Shown here in pieces: positions 42,071 to 51,087 of a DNA stretch of 64,000 bases (positions are counted from its first letter, which is position 1; each line of letters begins with the position of its first letter). The stretch spans positions 232,199 to 296,198 of the forward strand of contig JAHDMJ010000001.1 in NCBI GenBank assembly GCA_018436095.1, given 5' to 3'. The notes below the pieces were generated by a model. That model did not search any database, had not been told where the DNA came from, and worked only from the letters and a program-made list of their open reading frames with translations. Origin of the DNA: Clostridia bacterium. Its GTDB lineage: Bacteria > Bacillota > Peptococcia > DRI-13 > UBA5745. The translations under genes and the position numbers were made by a program.

Positions 42071-42991
42071 ATGAAAATTGCAGTATTTGGCATCGGCGGC
42101 GTTGGCGGTATGGTCGGCGGCGCTTTGGCAAGAAGCCATAAGGAAACCTATTTTTATGTCCGGGGCGAAAACCTCAAGGCTATCCGGCAACAGGGATTAA
42201 GAGTGGAATCCCTCTCCCTGGGCGATTTTCTGGCCCGGCCCAAGCTGGCCTCAGATAATGCAGCAGAACTGGGAATTATGGACGTTATTCTCCTTTCCTG
42301 CAAAGGCTACAACCTTAAAGAAGCCTGTACTGCCATAAGACCCATGATAGGGCCCGGTACCGTAGTTATTCCCTTGCTCAACGGAGTTATCGTCTCGGAG
42401 ATAATGGAGCCCCTGCTGCTTCCCTGTCTTATCGCCGACGGTACCATCCGGGTGTTCAGCCATCTGGAGAAGCCCGGCCATATCGTACAAGATGCGGGGT
42501 CCTGCAGTATTATCTTTGGTATGAAAGACGGCAGCAAACCCCCTCGTCTTGAAGAAATCGCCGCTGTCCTCAATAGTGCCGGTATCCCAACCACCCTGTC
42601 GGCCAATATTCTGGCCGATAGCTGGATCAAATACGTCTTAATGGGCAGCAGCAGCGCCTTGTATTGCTACTATGACGGGCCAGCCGGCAAAGTCAAGGAG
42701 GATCCCAACCATGAAGCGGTACTGCGGGCGATTGCCGGTGCAATGACAGCGGTAGCTGCCGCCAAAGGGGTCACCTTGCCCGAAGACCTGCCCGGCTACT
42801 GTGTGGAGCAGTTTGCCAGGGTGCCGCCGGATACCATGACCTCCCTATACCGGGACCTCAGCGGCGGTAAAGCAGCTAAGGACACCGAGCTTGATCATAT
42901 TATCGGCCGAATGGTTGAGCTTGGCAAGCAAACCGGTGTGGCCACGCCTTATCACCAGGCGGCCTATGAACGCTTCGCCATTGCACAATGA
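42071..42991 (+). CDS. Ketopantoate reductase family protein (PanE/ApbA)
   Basis: NAD(P)H-dependent 2-dehydropantoate 2-reductase family, 306 residues. The Rossmann start MKIAVFGIGGVGG has GxGxxG at 7-12. VILLSCKGYNLKEA and PLLNGV are the NADP and substrate regions. The catalytic Lys is in DSWIKYVLMGSSSALYCYY and the C-terminal domain ends with DTELDHIIGRMVELGKQTGVATP. It is a stand-alone gene; no panB or panC is in the window, so a role in CoA synthesis is likely but other 2-oxoacid reductases of this family exist. No strong ribosome site is seen (GGAGGCACAAATATTT before ATG). Confidence 0.88.
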   Translation: MKIAVFGIGGVGGMVGGALARSHKETYFYVRGENLKAIRQQGLRVESLSLGDFLARPKLASDNAAELGIMDVILLSCKGYNLKEACTAIRPMIGPGTVVIPLLNGVIVSEIMEPLLLPCLIADGTIRVFSHLEKPGHIVQDAGSCSIIFGMKDGSKPPRLEEIAAVLNSAGIPTTLSANILADSWIKYVLMGSSSALYCYYDGPAGKVKEDPNHEAVLRAIAGAMTAVAAAKGVTLPEDLPGYCVEQFARVPPDTMTSLYRDLSGGKAAKDTELDHIIGRMVELGKQTGVATPYHQAAYERFAIAQ

Positions 42992-43021
42992 TACACAATC
43001 ATACGCAATACCCAACAGATT

Positions 43022-43060
43022 AAAGGAGCCTGCCGGTTTGAACGGCGAGCTCCTTTTTTA
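43022..43060 (+). terminator. Terminator after the panE-like gene
   Basis: AAAGGAGC (43022-43029) pairs with GCTCCTTT (43049-43056), extended by GCCG/CGGC inside, and is followed by TTTTAT. Confidence 0.85.
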
Positions 43061-43065
43061 TCCAA

Positions 43066-43192
43066 GCAATATTCCCAAGTGGTATTCCTCCGCAATGTTC
43101 TATGCAATATTCCTACACAATATTCCTGCGTAATATTCTTGCGGAACATCCCTGCGATCAGGTTTCTTGGGAGCCTCCCTATGCGATATTCC
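43066..43192. repeat. Degenerate CAATATTCC repeat array
   Basis: About seven to nine imperfect copies of a word like GCAATATTCCT occur every 11-17 bases: for example 43066 (GCAATATTCCC), 43111 (CAATATTCCTACA), 43120s (CAATATTCCTGCG), 43132 (TAATATTCTTGCG) and 43184 (CGATATTCC). The array runs into the last codons of spoIIE. Confidence 0.65.
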
Positions 43193-45527
43193 TTTTACCC
43201 ACCCGGGCAACCTGCACGCACATATCGTCCTGTCCCCCTTCTTCCTTGCCGTTTTTGGCCAGATAAAGCAGGTACTCGGCAATTTTGGCCGGCTCCTCCA
43301 TGGCTAGCTGGCGCATCAATTCCTCCAGCCAGTTGCCCCGGCCCTCCAAGCCCTCCAAAGCCTCCCAGGCGCCGTCGCTCATGGTCACCACCACATCCTG
43401 GGGATAGAGCACTTTGACGAAGCTTTGGGGTTCCAGTTGATCCAATATCCCTGCCGGCGGCACACCGGCGGTAATCACTTGGAAATCCCCCTTCGTCCAG
43501 ATCAGGGAAGGAGCACCGCCGGCTTTGATGAATTCCGCCCGGCCGCTGACCTGGTTAATGATTACCAGGTCTAAGGTGGCAAAGCTATCCTGGTTATTGC
43601 GTAAAACCATAGCTGTATTGACGGTCTTCACCGCCATTTTAGCCGACAAGCCGGTGCGCAGAAACCGCTCCAGCAGCCGCAGGGCTAAATCGCTTTCATT
43701 ATGGGCTTTGGGACCGCTGCCCATACCGTCACTGACTACCAGGGCCAACTCCCGGCCCGGCAACTGCAGACTGACGGCGGCATCACCGGATACGGTCTGG
43801 CCTTTTTTGGGGCACTGGGCCTTGCCCACCTCCACATCCAGCACCGCCTTGGGCGCAATGGCACAAATACAGGTGTTGCCTCCCAAAACGGGGCAGCTTA
43901 ACTCTTTAATCTCATGAGGCAGGCCCAGGCTCTTGTCGGCCAAAGGCAATAACTGCTCCCGGCAGCGCTGCCGGTCTTTGCAGGGCTCCTGCACAATTTT
44001 AATCTGGCTGCGATCCTGGCGGTTGTCAATGATGACTCTTTGTACCGGCAGGCTGTGGGCTTTCAGTTCCTCTTCCAGGACTTCCCGGCTTTCCTGGCAA
44101 ATCTGGCTATCCTCGCCCACTTCCTCGGCCATCTCATGGAGGAGCTGCCCCAATCCCGACAACTGCTGGGCCACCATATTGCGGCTGCCGGAAAGCCGCC
44201 GTTCATAATAGCTCATCATCATGAACCGCTCCACTTCACAGCCGATAGTCCCCGCCAATTCCCGGCTCCTGGGACAGCGCCGCAGCAATTCAGGCTCCAG
44301 GTCCTTTTCGCTGACCATGCCCTGCTTATGATAACGGCGGCCGCAATTCAAAATAGTGGTGCCTGTCTTCATCTTATTTTCCCGCCAGCAAACGGGCCAG
44401 ACATTGCAGCCTTCGCAGACCCGCTTGCAGACGCTTTCAACCAGCTGATCCCCCTCGGGCTCCGGTCCTTTCTCCTCTTCCGTATCTTCCATCAGCTCCT
44501 GAATTTCCATAAAGGCCTCGCCCAGGCTGGCCAGCCTTTCCTGATTGACCATTTCCGCACCATCACTGTCGAAGGTCAGGGAGATTTTCTCCTCCTCCCT
44601 TTGCAGCAGGGGACCAATGGGCAACAGAAGAAAGAAGGCGGCGGCCATTGAGGTTTCCATCAGGCTTTGCAGCAATACCGCCGGCTCGGAAAAGTAGAAG
44701 GCCAGCATCATATTTCCCAGGAAGAATCCTACAACCACGCCAACCCGGCGGAAGAGGCGGAAGCAGCCGCTAAGCAGGCCTGCCGCCGCGTAGAAAGTGA
44801 CGGACCCCAAGGGCAAGTCCCCCTGAAATACCGGCAAAAGCCCCATGGCCACACCGGCGGCAGCGCCGGCGCCGGGGCCGCCCAAATAAGCAGCCCACAT
44901 CAGGATATAACGGCAGAGCATGCTCTGAATGCCGAGACCGCAAAAGCTCATGCCCTCCACGCCCAGAAGCAGGCCCAGAATCAGCAGTACGGAACCGCAG
45001 CGGCTTTCGTAACCGAGCTGGCGGTGGTTGCGCCATTGGCTGAAGCCTTGGGCGCTGTACCATAGGGCTACGGCCAGCACAAAGATGAAGATGCTTTCCA
45101 ATAGCAGAGCCACCGTTTGATAGATGGTGGCTTGTCCCATTAATAGCACTGCCCCCCGGATCAGGCAATGGAAGGCGGCGGCAAAGGCCGCAGCCAAAAA
45201 GGGCTTGTCCTGGTACCCCCCCATCCGGCAGAGAAACAGGTAAGCGCACAAAGGAGGCAAACTATAGACCGCCGCTTGCTGCCAATCCATAAATGTAAAA
45301 AAACCCGCCGCAGCGCCAATGGCTGCCCCCAAGCTCCAAACAGGCCAGGCCAGGCAGACACCGGCGGCAAAACCGGTTCCAAAAGGATAAAGCTCTTTCA
45401 GTAATACGCCCCGGGAAAAAAGCAGCCCGCATACGAAAGACAGAGCCCAGGGCCAAAGACTGGCGACCTTTTGCCAGCGTTGCCGCAGGTCTGCATCTTT
45501 TCCCGGTAATGTCAGGTTTTTCAGCAT
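43179..45527 (-). CDS. spoIIE: Stage II sporulation protein E (PP2C-type phosphatase)
   Basis: Membrane phosphatase that dephosphorylates SpoIIAA to activate sigma-F in the forespore; 782 residues. About ten hydrophobic helices (residues about 25-320) precede a central regulatory region with a Cys cluster (VCKRVCEGCNVWPVC). The C-terminal PP2C domain has LALVVSDGMGSGPKAHNES (metal-binding Asp), GGAPSLIWTKG and VVTMSDGAWEA. ATG 45527 lies six bases after AGAGGA; ATG 45533 abuts the ribosome site. It marks the organism as a spore former. Its 3' end is built from the CAATATTCC repeat array, so the last residues (QVARVGKRNIA) are probably lineage specific. Confidence 0.96.
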   Translation of the reverse strand: MLKNLTLPGKDADLRQRWQKVASLWPWALSFVCGLLFSRGVLLKELYPFGTGFAAGVCLAWPVWSLGAAIGAAAGFFTFMDWQQAAVYSLPPLCAYLFLCRMGGYQDKPFLAAAFAAAFHCLIRGAVLLMGQATIYQTVALLLESIFIFVLAVALWYSAQGFSQWRNHRQLGYESRCGSVLLILGLLLGVEGMSFCGLGIQSMLCRYILMWAAYLGGPGAGAAAGVAMGLLPVFQGDLPLGSVTFYAAAGLLSGCFRLFRRVGVVVGFFLGNMMLAFYFSEPAVLLQSLMETSMAAAFFLLLPIGPLLQREEEKISLTFDSDGAEMVNQERLASLGEAFMEIQELMEDTEEEKGPEPEGDQLVESVCKRVCEGCNVWPVCWRENKMKTGTTILNCGRRYHKQGMVSEKDLEPELLRRCPRSRELAGTIGCEVERFMMMSYYERRLSGSRNMVAQQLSGLGQLLHEMAEEVGEDSQICQESREVLEEELKAHSLPVQRVIIDNRQDRSQIKIVQEPCKDRQRCREQLLPLADKSLGLPHEIKELSCPVLGGNTCICAIAPKAVLDVEVGKAQCPKKGQTVSGDAAVSLQLPGRELALVVSDGMGSGPKAHNESDLALRLLERFLRTGLSAKMAVKTVNTAMVLRNNQDSFATLDLVIINQVSGRAEFIKAGGAPSLIWTKGDFQVITAGVPPAGILDQLEPQSFVKVLYPQDVVVTMSDGAWEALEGLEGRGNWLEELMRQLAMEEPAKIAEYLLYLAKNGKEEGGQDDMCVQVARVGKRNIA

Positions 45528-45557
45528 GAGCATTCCTCTTTTTTCTGTGGAATAGAA

Positions 45558-45599
45558 TATGGGCTTTGCGAGCCCATAAATACGTTCATGCTAATTATA
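45558..45599 (-). promoter_or_regulatory. spoIIE upstream region: hairpin and -10 box
   Basis: On the minus strand, TATAAT (45599-45594) is a perfect -10 box. Between it and the start codon a perfect hairpin, TATGGGCT-5-AGCCCATA (45578-45558), occupies the leader. No clear -35 at 17 bases and no convincing Spo0A box were seen, so the regulator is unresolved. Confidence 0.5.
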
Positions 45600-45667
45600 C
45601 CTTTTTTAACTGGAAATTTTTGCCGTTTTATGTCCCGGTTCTTTAAAATATTCCTTCATTTCTCCGT

Positions 45668-46651
45668 CTATTCCGACAGTTCCTCCGCTAAAAATTGTAC
45701 ATACATACCATAACGACATAATAGCCGGTCGGGCCGCAGCACCCTCACCTCAATATCCCGGCGGGCCGGTAAAAAGGTCAGCTTTACGGCCTGATCCAAA
45801 GAAAGCTGGCGGATCTCCGATAAAGACGTCCCTCTATCGCAATAAAAAGAGGCCATGCCGATACGGCCGCCGCCGCTGGGCGCCCTAAGATAAAACAAGG
45901 TCAGCCGCGAAATCCAGCGTAGCTGCAGGCAATGAACATCACGGTCATAGCCTGTTTCCATGGGGTGATCGATGAAGCCGATGCCTAAAACCTCATTAAC
46001 CGCATCGTCTTCCAGCTCCAGCATGATTTCTTCCTGACCCTGCCAATAACTGCCCAGAGACTCCTTGCCTGCGTCCATCTGCACCGGCACCCGGATCAGC
46101 GCCTCCAAAAGCACCGTCCGCAGTCCGGTTCTTACGCCATGGAGACAAACCAGTTCGCTGTGCTCCGGCTCCATACCCGGCCGGCAACTGGCCTGCCACT
46201 CCATTGTGACTTCCGTTACGCCCTGCCAATGGTTTTTCTCTGTTTCCCTTCCCCCCTGCCATAAGTACCCCTGAAACCGGCTGATGCCAAAAAGCGAAGA
46301 GGTTCTGGCCAAAGCCGGCCTCCCTCCGTCATGAGGCTCCAAAAAGAAGCTTCGCCGCAGCCAGCTTTCCTCCCCATCCTCATCACCCTGTAATGGCGTT
46401 TTACGATTTTCCTCCTGCCAGAATATCTGTACTTGCAAGCTGCCATGGCAAAAGCCCTCATTTTCCTGCCAGCAGCCCGGCGACATAACGGCGGTTAACT
46501 CAATTTCTTCTTTGATATGGTCCCTGGGCAGCACCACATTTTCCCGCAGCAAAATCCAGGTTTCATCGCAGCTCATACTGCGGCGCCAGACCATATCCTG
46601 ATAATTTCCCGCCGTTTTAAGATGAACAGTCTCTGCCATTATCATGATCAT
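45668..46651 (-). CDS. Uncharacterised protein upstream of spoIIE
   Basis: A 327-residue protein that I do not recognise. It is rich in Trp, Glu and Arg, has no signal peptide or membrane helix, and seems to consist of beta-rich modules, for example ILLRENVVLPRDHIKEEIELTAVMSP near the start and RDVHCLQLRWISRLTLFYLRAPSG late. The first module has a faint look of the SPOCS/DUF3794 domain of spore-coat proteins, but this is not secure. ATG 46651 overlaps the stop of the upstream CotS-like gene (ATGA), so the two are co-translated. Both precede spoIIE, suggesting a sporulation role. The open frame continues upstream to 46717 without a start signal. Confidence 0.6.
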   Translation of the reverse strand: MIMIMAETVHLKTAGNYQDMVWRRSMSCDETWILLRENVVLPRDHIKEEIELTAVMSPGCWQENEGFCHGSLQVQIFWQEENRKTPLQGDEDGEESWLRRSFFLEPHDGGRPALARTSSLFGISRFQGYLWQGGRETEKNHWQGVTEVTMEWQASCRPGMEPEHSELVCLHGVRTGLRTVLLEALIRVPVQMDAGKESLGSYWQGQEEIMLELEDDAVNEVLGIGFIDHPMETGYDRDVHCLQLRWISRLTLFYLRAPSGGGRIGMASFYCDRGTSLSEIRQLSLDQAVKLTFLPARRDIEVRVLRPDRLLCRYGMYVQFLAEELSE

Positions 46652-47637
46652 CCCTTCTTCCACTGCCGGTCGAAGAGCGCCAACAACCGCTTTTCTTTTA
46701 ACAGACTGGCTTCCCAATGATGATATTCCTGCTTCATCGTGGTCTGGTCAGGCAGCTCCTGCCGCAAAAAGTACTGCCTGGCATAATGCCAATAGCCTTC
46801 AGGAAATAGCCACTGGGCCTGCAAAGAGCTTTCATCCGCCGCCGTCAGCGGTCCCCGTTCCCGGCAATAGGCCTGGATCAGCCCCGGCAGCTCCCCTCCT
46901 CTTTCCCCTTTTAGGGCAAAGAGCGTCTTCAGCAGCAAGCTAAGGTCCATCATCTCCAAACCGCAGTAAGGCCAGATGCCATAAAAATATGGTTTATCCT
47001 CCTGCCAGAGAATTTCCTTGCCGGAAAGCCCCCAAAAAGCCCAGCCTTTGCCGGCCTCCTCCAACTGCTGCCGGTCAATATAGAGAAAATGGTTTACAGC
47101 TTCCTGCCCCCGCTGATAGCACTGCTCAAAGTTTTCCATGAACAGTCCTTCGATATCTGTGCGGCAGCCCCGGCGGCGGACAATACCCCGGTAAAGCAGC
47201 AGCTCCCCTAACCGCTCCTGCAGCGTCCGGCACCAGTATTCCACCGCCCCCTCGGGCAAATAAGCCGGCCAGCCGGCAGCCCGGCGGTGGAGGCGGCCCA
47301 GTTCCGCTGCCAAACACAGCCTTTGCTTTTTCGTCAGGCGGCCGGCGGCTACGCTTTTGCCTTTGGGCGGCGCAGAAAAGGCCATCCAGCAGACGCCGTT
47401 TTGAAAGACCGGTTCCTTAACCGGCGCCGGCAGCATATCGCAGCCCTGCTCAATGCTTTCCTGCCACCAGCGCAACAGCTCCTGCCCCACAATCTCCTGA
47501 CCCGGCACAGCCAGCAATACCAGATCGCCTCCTGAGGACCGCCAGTTGTGTCCCCAGGCCAACCACCTGCCCCGCTCCGGTAAAAAAGCCCTCCGAATCC
47601 CTTCGGAAGGCTCCAAACCCCGACTTCCCTCAACCAT
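46648..47637 (-). CDS. CotS-like degenerate kinase-fold protein (probable spore coat)
   Basis: A 329-residue protein, probably with an aminoglycoside-phosphotransferase/CotS fold. LAAELGRLHRRAAGWPAYLP looks like the helix before the catalytic lobe. GKEILWQEDKPYFYGIWPYCGLEMMDLSLLLKTLFALKG occupies the place of the segment that in CotS proteins reads ...DFDYCxxxxxxxDLA. The HxD catalytic motif is absent, so it would be a pseudo-kinase. ATG 47637 follows GAGGTGAG. It is coupled to the next gene and lies upstream of spoIIE. The CotS assignment rests on the remote pattern and context. Confidence 0.5.
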   Translation of the reverse strand: MVEGSRGLEPSEGIRRAFLPERGRWLAWGHNWRSSGGDLVLLAVPGQEIVGQELLRWWQESIEQGCDMLPAPVKEPVFQNGVCWMAFSAPPKGKSVAAGRLTKKQRLCLAAELGRLHRRAAGWPAYLPEGAVEYWCRTLQERLGELLLYRGIVRRRGCRTDIEGLFMENFEQCYQRGQEAVNHFLYIDRQQLEEAGKGWAFWGLSGKEILWQEDKPYFYGIWPYCGLEMMDLSLLLKTLFALKGERGGELPGLIQAYCRERGPLTAADESSLQAQWLFPEGYWHYARQYFLRQELPDQTTMKQEYHHWEASLLKEKRLLALFDRQWKKG

Positions 47638-47770
47638 ACCCTCACCTCGTTACAGCCTATGCTTGAGGGGTAGTAATTATGACGGCCTTTGCCGTAAAGA
47701 GCAGGACTCGTGGCGCTGCCCGGGTGCTGCCCCGGCGCTGCCCCGGCGCTCGAAAGCAGTGGCTAACTGC

Positions 47771-47902
47771 ACAAAAAACGAGGTAGTGCATTAAATGAAG
47801 GACGGTTTATACAAGACTTGGTATAACCATTCTGCATATACGCATATCCACTCAGAAGCCTGCATATATAGCCCCAATATTGCTGCATTACCTCGTTTTT
47901 TG
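47771..47902. repeat. 132-bp element with terminal inverted repeats
   Basis: ACAAAAAACGAGGTAGTGCA (47771-47790) is matched in reverse by TGCATTACCTCGTTTTTTG (47884-47902), one mismatch in about 19 bases. Between them are further small dyads (GGTTTATAC / GGTATAACC) and repeated TGCATAT words. The element is AT-rich inside a GC-rich gap and could be a MITE-like unit or a structured RNA. No flanking target duplication is evident. Confidence 0.5.
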
Positions 47903-47920
47903 AACACAGAAGGGCCGATT

Positions 47921-47990
47921 CGGCGGCAGTCAACGGTGGTCGGCGGCAGTCAACGGTGGTCGGCGGCAGTCAACGGCAGTCAACGCCAGT
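47921..47990. repeat. 20-bp tandem repeat
   Basis: CGGCGGCAGTCAACGGTGGT begins at 47921, 47941 and 47961; the third copy breaks up into CAACGGCAGTCAACGCCAGTC. It lies in the 572-base gap (47638-48209), in which I see no gene. Confidence 0.85.
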
Positions 47991-48209
47991 CAGCCCCCGG
48001 CCACCAGCACTGTTCCAGCGACATGGGCTGTAAGACCGCACCGCTAATTTGTTTCCTGCCGGCCTGCCGCTTTGGCCCCGCCGCAGCGAGGGCCGCCCTT
48101 TTCATGAACAGCCCTGGGGGTTCACAGGATTTTCATATTACAGCGGCTGATTTTTATGATAGAATTAGGCCATAAATACGATAACTATAGAAATGCGAGG
48201 ATGTTTTCC

Positions 48210-48725
48210 GTGACACGTACCAGACCTTTGACCAAAATCATTGCTTCTCTGCTGCTCCTTTGCGGTATCGCTCTATTTGCCGCCGGCTGCGGCAGTTCCC
48301 AAGGCGGCTCAACCCCGTCTGAGGCCGGGGAGACCGATACTCTGCTCATCACCGAGGTGAATCTGGAAGAGCTGCTGTCCCAAGGCTTGCCTGTGATTCT
48401 CAACTTTGGCGACGACAGCCAGGAAGCTAAGGCGACTTTAACTAACCTTGAAAGAATCAATAAGCTCTACGGCGATAAAATTCTGATCCGCTCCGTGGAT
48501 CTGGCGGCCGCTCCCGAGGCGAAAGAAGGTTTCCCCGTTCAGGTTATGCCCAGCCAGTTCTTTTATACGGCCGAAGGCAAGCCCATTACCCTGCCCGGCG
48601 ATCTGGGCATCCTCATGAGCAGCTTTCAATCTTTGGAGACGGAGGAGATCATCTTTACCGTCCATGAAGGGGCCCTTACCGAGCAGGAGCTGCTGAAGAT
48701 TCTGGCTTATATGGATGTAAAGTAG
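48210..48725 (+). CDS. Thioredoxin-fold lipoprotein without CxxC
   Basis: An exported lipoprotein of 171 residues. Basic N-terminus MTRTRPLTK, hydrophobic core and lipobox LFAAGC (lipid on C27). The mature part has a thioredoxin-like layout: a strand LPVILNFGDDSQEAKATLTNLERINKLYG where CxxC would be, and the cis-Pro region QVMPSQFFYTAEGKPI. The active-site cysteines are missing (GDDSQEA instead), so it is not a disulfide oxidoreductase; a chaperone or binding role is possible. GTG 48210 lies 9 bases after GCGAGG; ATG 48201 is an alternative. A strong terminator follows, so it is probably a single-gene unit. Confidence 0.75.
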   Translation: MTRTRPLTKIIASLLLLCGIALFAAGCGSSQGGSTPSEAGETDTLLITEVNLEELLSQGLPVILNFGDDSQEAKATLTNLERINKLYGDKILIRSVDLAAAPEAKEGFPVQVMPSQFFYTAEGKPITLPGDLGILMSSFQSLETEEIIFTVHEGALTEQELLKILAYMDVK

Positions 48726-48757
48726 CCGCTGAGAAGCGAGGGATGAATGGTGAATGC

Positions 48758-48802
48758 AAAGAAACAGACAGCCTTCTTATGAAAGCCTGTCTGTTTCTTT
48801 TT
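48758..48802 (+). terminator. Strong terminator after the lipoprotein gene
   Basis: A perfect 14-base inverted repeat, AAAGAAACAGACAG / CTGTCTGTTTCTTT, with a 15-base loop, then TTG. It can act in both directions. Confidence 0.9.
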
Positions 48803-48896
48803 GTATTGGAACAAGCTATAATTAAGATAATTATTCGATAATCATTAACAATGAACTTGTAATATCCTTATACGAAAACGAATGGGGTGATGATTT

Positions 48897-50096
48897 ATGA
48901 TGCAGAAAGATCAATACGGCAGGCTGCCGACAGTATTTATTAGCTCAACTTGTTACGACTTAAAGCAGATACGGGTTGACTTGCATAATTTTATAAATGA
49001 GCAATTAGGATACGAAGCTATACTATCCGAATTTGATTCATTTCCGCTTGAGCCAGAAATTTCTACAGTAGAAAACTGCATTCGTGTGGTTAGAGAAAGA
49101 GCGGATATTTTCTGTTTAATAATAGGTGGCCGCTATGGCAGTATTGGAGATAGCGGGAAATCAATAACCAATTTAGAATACATAAATGCAAAAGCTAAAG
49201 GCATCCCCATATATATTTTTGTTGATAAAAGCATCCTTGCCATACTGCCAATTTGGGAAAAGAATAAATCCGGGGATTTCAGCAATGTGGTAGATAATCC
49301 CCAACTATTTGAGTTTATTTCAGATTTGCGCGGAAAAGAAAGTGTTTGGATGTATGGATTTGAAAACGTACAAGACATAATAAAAGCATTGCGCAGGCAG
49401 CTCGGCTATTTATTTAATGACGCGTTGAAAGTACGCAGCGCACTGCATGTTAACTCGCTTTCACCAAGGCTTCAAAAGCAAACCGGTAAAGTGCTAAAAA
49501 TTATCATGGAAAAGCCTTCTGGCTGGGAATACCTTTTGTTAGGAGAAATTTTGGAGCAAAAGATAAATGAGCTTGAAGAAATCAAGAGTGACCTGATATA
49601 TGGCTTTTCTTTTGGCAACATATGCAAGTTATCGGAGCCCAATGATATTCTTGACTTCATTTCCTCCAAAACAGAAAAAATGTTACAATTAATAGGAAAT
49701 TTCAATGTGCTATTTAAAAAAGCGATTCCTGATGCTCTTGGTGCACCGGGGGAGGCCGGCGATGAGGAAAAGCTTATCTATGTTGGAGAGAGATTCGGTT
49801 CAGCCTATGAAAGTTTATTGAGGTGGGGAATGGAGTTTAAAAATCTCTCTGTAAATGAAGAATGGGCCGGACTCATAAATTCTGTCTCTAAATTGTGGGT
49901 CTCACCAGTAACGGATATCAATGAATACGTCAAGAAATATAAGGCCGGAATGATTGAAATGCGCCTGCATTTAGATAAATATCTGATAACAGATGAGAAT
50001 ATGCCCGCGGCAACAATTGACTTAACTCTGGTCTTGAATTCCCCTGACCTATCTGAATTTGATACTGAACTCGAAAAAATCAGAAGAAAAATGTGA
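48897..50096 (+). CDS. DUF4062-domain protein
   Basis: A 399-residue cytoplasmic protein. Residues about 10-120 match DUF4062, a Rossmann-like domain related to TIR/SIR-type folds: TVFISSTCYDLKQIRVDL, LSEFDSFPLEP, CLIIGGRYGS and TNLEYINAKAKGIPIYIFV. In other proteins this domain precedes STAND NTPases or other effectors and is common in defence islands. Here the rest (about 160-399) is helical with no Walker motif and is unrecognised. The coding DNA is clearly AT-richer than the neighbours and uses codons such as ATA and AGA more often, so recent transfer is likely. GGGGTGATGATTT precedes ATG 48897. Confidence 0.8.
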   Translation: MMQKDQYGRLPTVFISSTCYDLKQIRVDLHNFINEQLGYEAILSEFDSFPLEPEISTVENCIRVVRERADIFCLIIGGRYGSIGDSGKSITNLEYINAKAKGIPIYIFVDKSILAILPIWEKNKSGDFSNVVDNPQLFEFISDLRGKESVWMYGFENVQDIIKALRRQLGYLFNDALKVRSALHVNSLSPRLQKQTGKVLKIIMEKPSGWEYLLLGEILEQKINELEEIKSDLIYGFSFGNICKLSEPNDILDFISSKTEKMLQLIGNFNVLFKKAIPDALGAPGEAGDEEKLIYVGERFGSAYESLLRWGMEFKNLSVNEEWAGLINSVSKLWVSPVTDINEYVKKYKAGMIEMRLHLDKYLITDENMPAATIDLTLVLNSPDLSEFDTELEKIRRKM

Positions 50097-50129
50097 AGGG
50101 ATTATTTATATAATGCGGGGTGATGATCC

Positions 50130-51014
50130 ATGAAAAAATGCATCTATATTTTGGCTTTGTTTATATTCTTTTGGGGTATAGGCGGCTGCACCGCTACTCC
50201 GGCGGCGGGCATGAAAAGTATGCCCGGTGCCTCAGGCGTTGGGGAAAGCCATAGCGAATCAACCCCAGCTCCCGCAGCCATAGAGCCGGCAGACACGCCC
50301 GACCCTATGCCGGGACTGCATACATACGAAATTCAAGCCCGTTTGCATGACGATATGCCTGAATATCGTTTCGCGGCCACAGGAACGGTACAGGGGTCGG
50401 ATGAATGGGCCTACGGCTTTGTTCTGGGGCTGAATGTGTATGACGAAAGCGGAAAGTCCCTTCTAGCGGCGGATTTTTCGGAGATTTTGGATGGCCAGGT
50501 AGTCGGTTACCATGTCTATAATGAAATGATGGACACAATGGGGCTTCACGTTGTAGATGTAAATTTCGACGAATATAAGGACGTGATCATCCTGAACACC
50601 TTCGGAGGGGCGCACAGCAATACGTGGTATAACTGCTGGCTTTGGGACAAACAAACATCATTGTTTGTGCCGTCAAAGTCTTTTGCTGAAATTTGTAATC
50701 CCGCAATTGATGCGGAGAAAAAGTGTATCTACTCAGCCGGAGGCTCAGGCGCAGCATATTGGGGCGGCATGATTTACAAATTTATAGACGGCGAATATGT
50801 GGTTACAAATGAATTAGAGACCGGTTGGGACGGATTGGCAGAAAAGGCGCTTGTAAATGGGGAAATGGAGATTGTCCGCCAAGTATCCTACCGTGACAAC
50901 GACGAACTCCTTGAACGAGAGAAGCAATACTATCGAGACAGCGGGCTGTGGCAATTAGACCATCCTCATTGGTATTGGCAGGGCGGTCACCATGCCGACC
51001 AATGGTTGGAATGA
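50130..51014 (+). CDS. Lipoprotein of unknown function
   Basis: A 294-residue exported protein with signal peptide MKKCIYILALFIFFWGIGGC and lipid on C20, then a Pro/Ala/Ser-rich spacer (25-70). The mature domain has a beta-rich look and the phrase VVDVNFDEYKDVIILNTFGG, like single FG-GAP/VCBS-type Asp-rich repeats that bind calcium in proteins of the XAC2610 kind. GSGAAYWGGMIYKFIDGEYVV follows. It starts 33 bases after the DUF4062 gene with the same GGGGTGATGATxx leader, so the two may form a unit. Confidence 0.65.
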   Translation: MKKCIYILALFIFFWGIGGCTATPAAGMKSMPGASGVGESHSESTPAPAAIEPADTPDPMPGLHTYEIQARLHDDMPEYRFAATGTVQGSDEWAYGFVLGLNVYDESGKSLLAADFSEILDGQVVGYHVYNEMMDTMGLHVVDVNFDEYKDVIILNTFGGAHSNTWYNCWLWDKQTSLFVPSKSFAEICNPAIDAEKKCIYSAGGSGAAYWGGMIYKFIDGEYVVTNELETGWDGLAEKALVNGEMEIVRQVSYRDNDELLEREKQYYRDSGLWQLDHPHWYWQGGHHADQWLE

Positions 51015-51087
51015 ATATATCCACTGCGAGAGAATCTTGATTTGAGGTGAAGACACCGTGATTGTCAAAATATTACTGAGCATCATA

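Noticed and set aside
47795..48175. 126-codon plus-strand ORF in the gap before the thioredoxin-fold lipoprotein
   Set aside because: It reads through the 20-base tandem repeat and the inverted-repeat element; composition is not protein-like.
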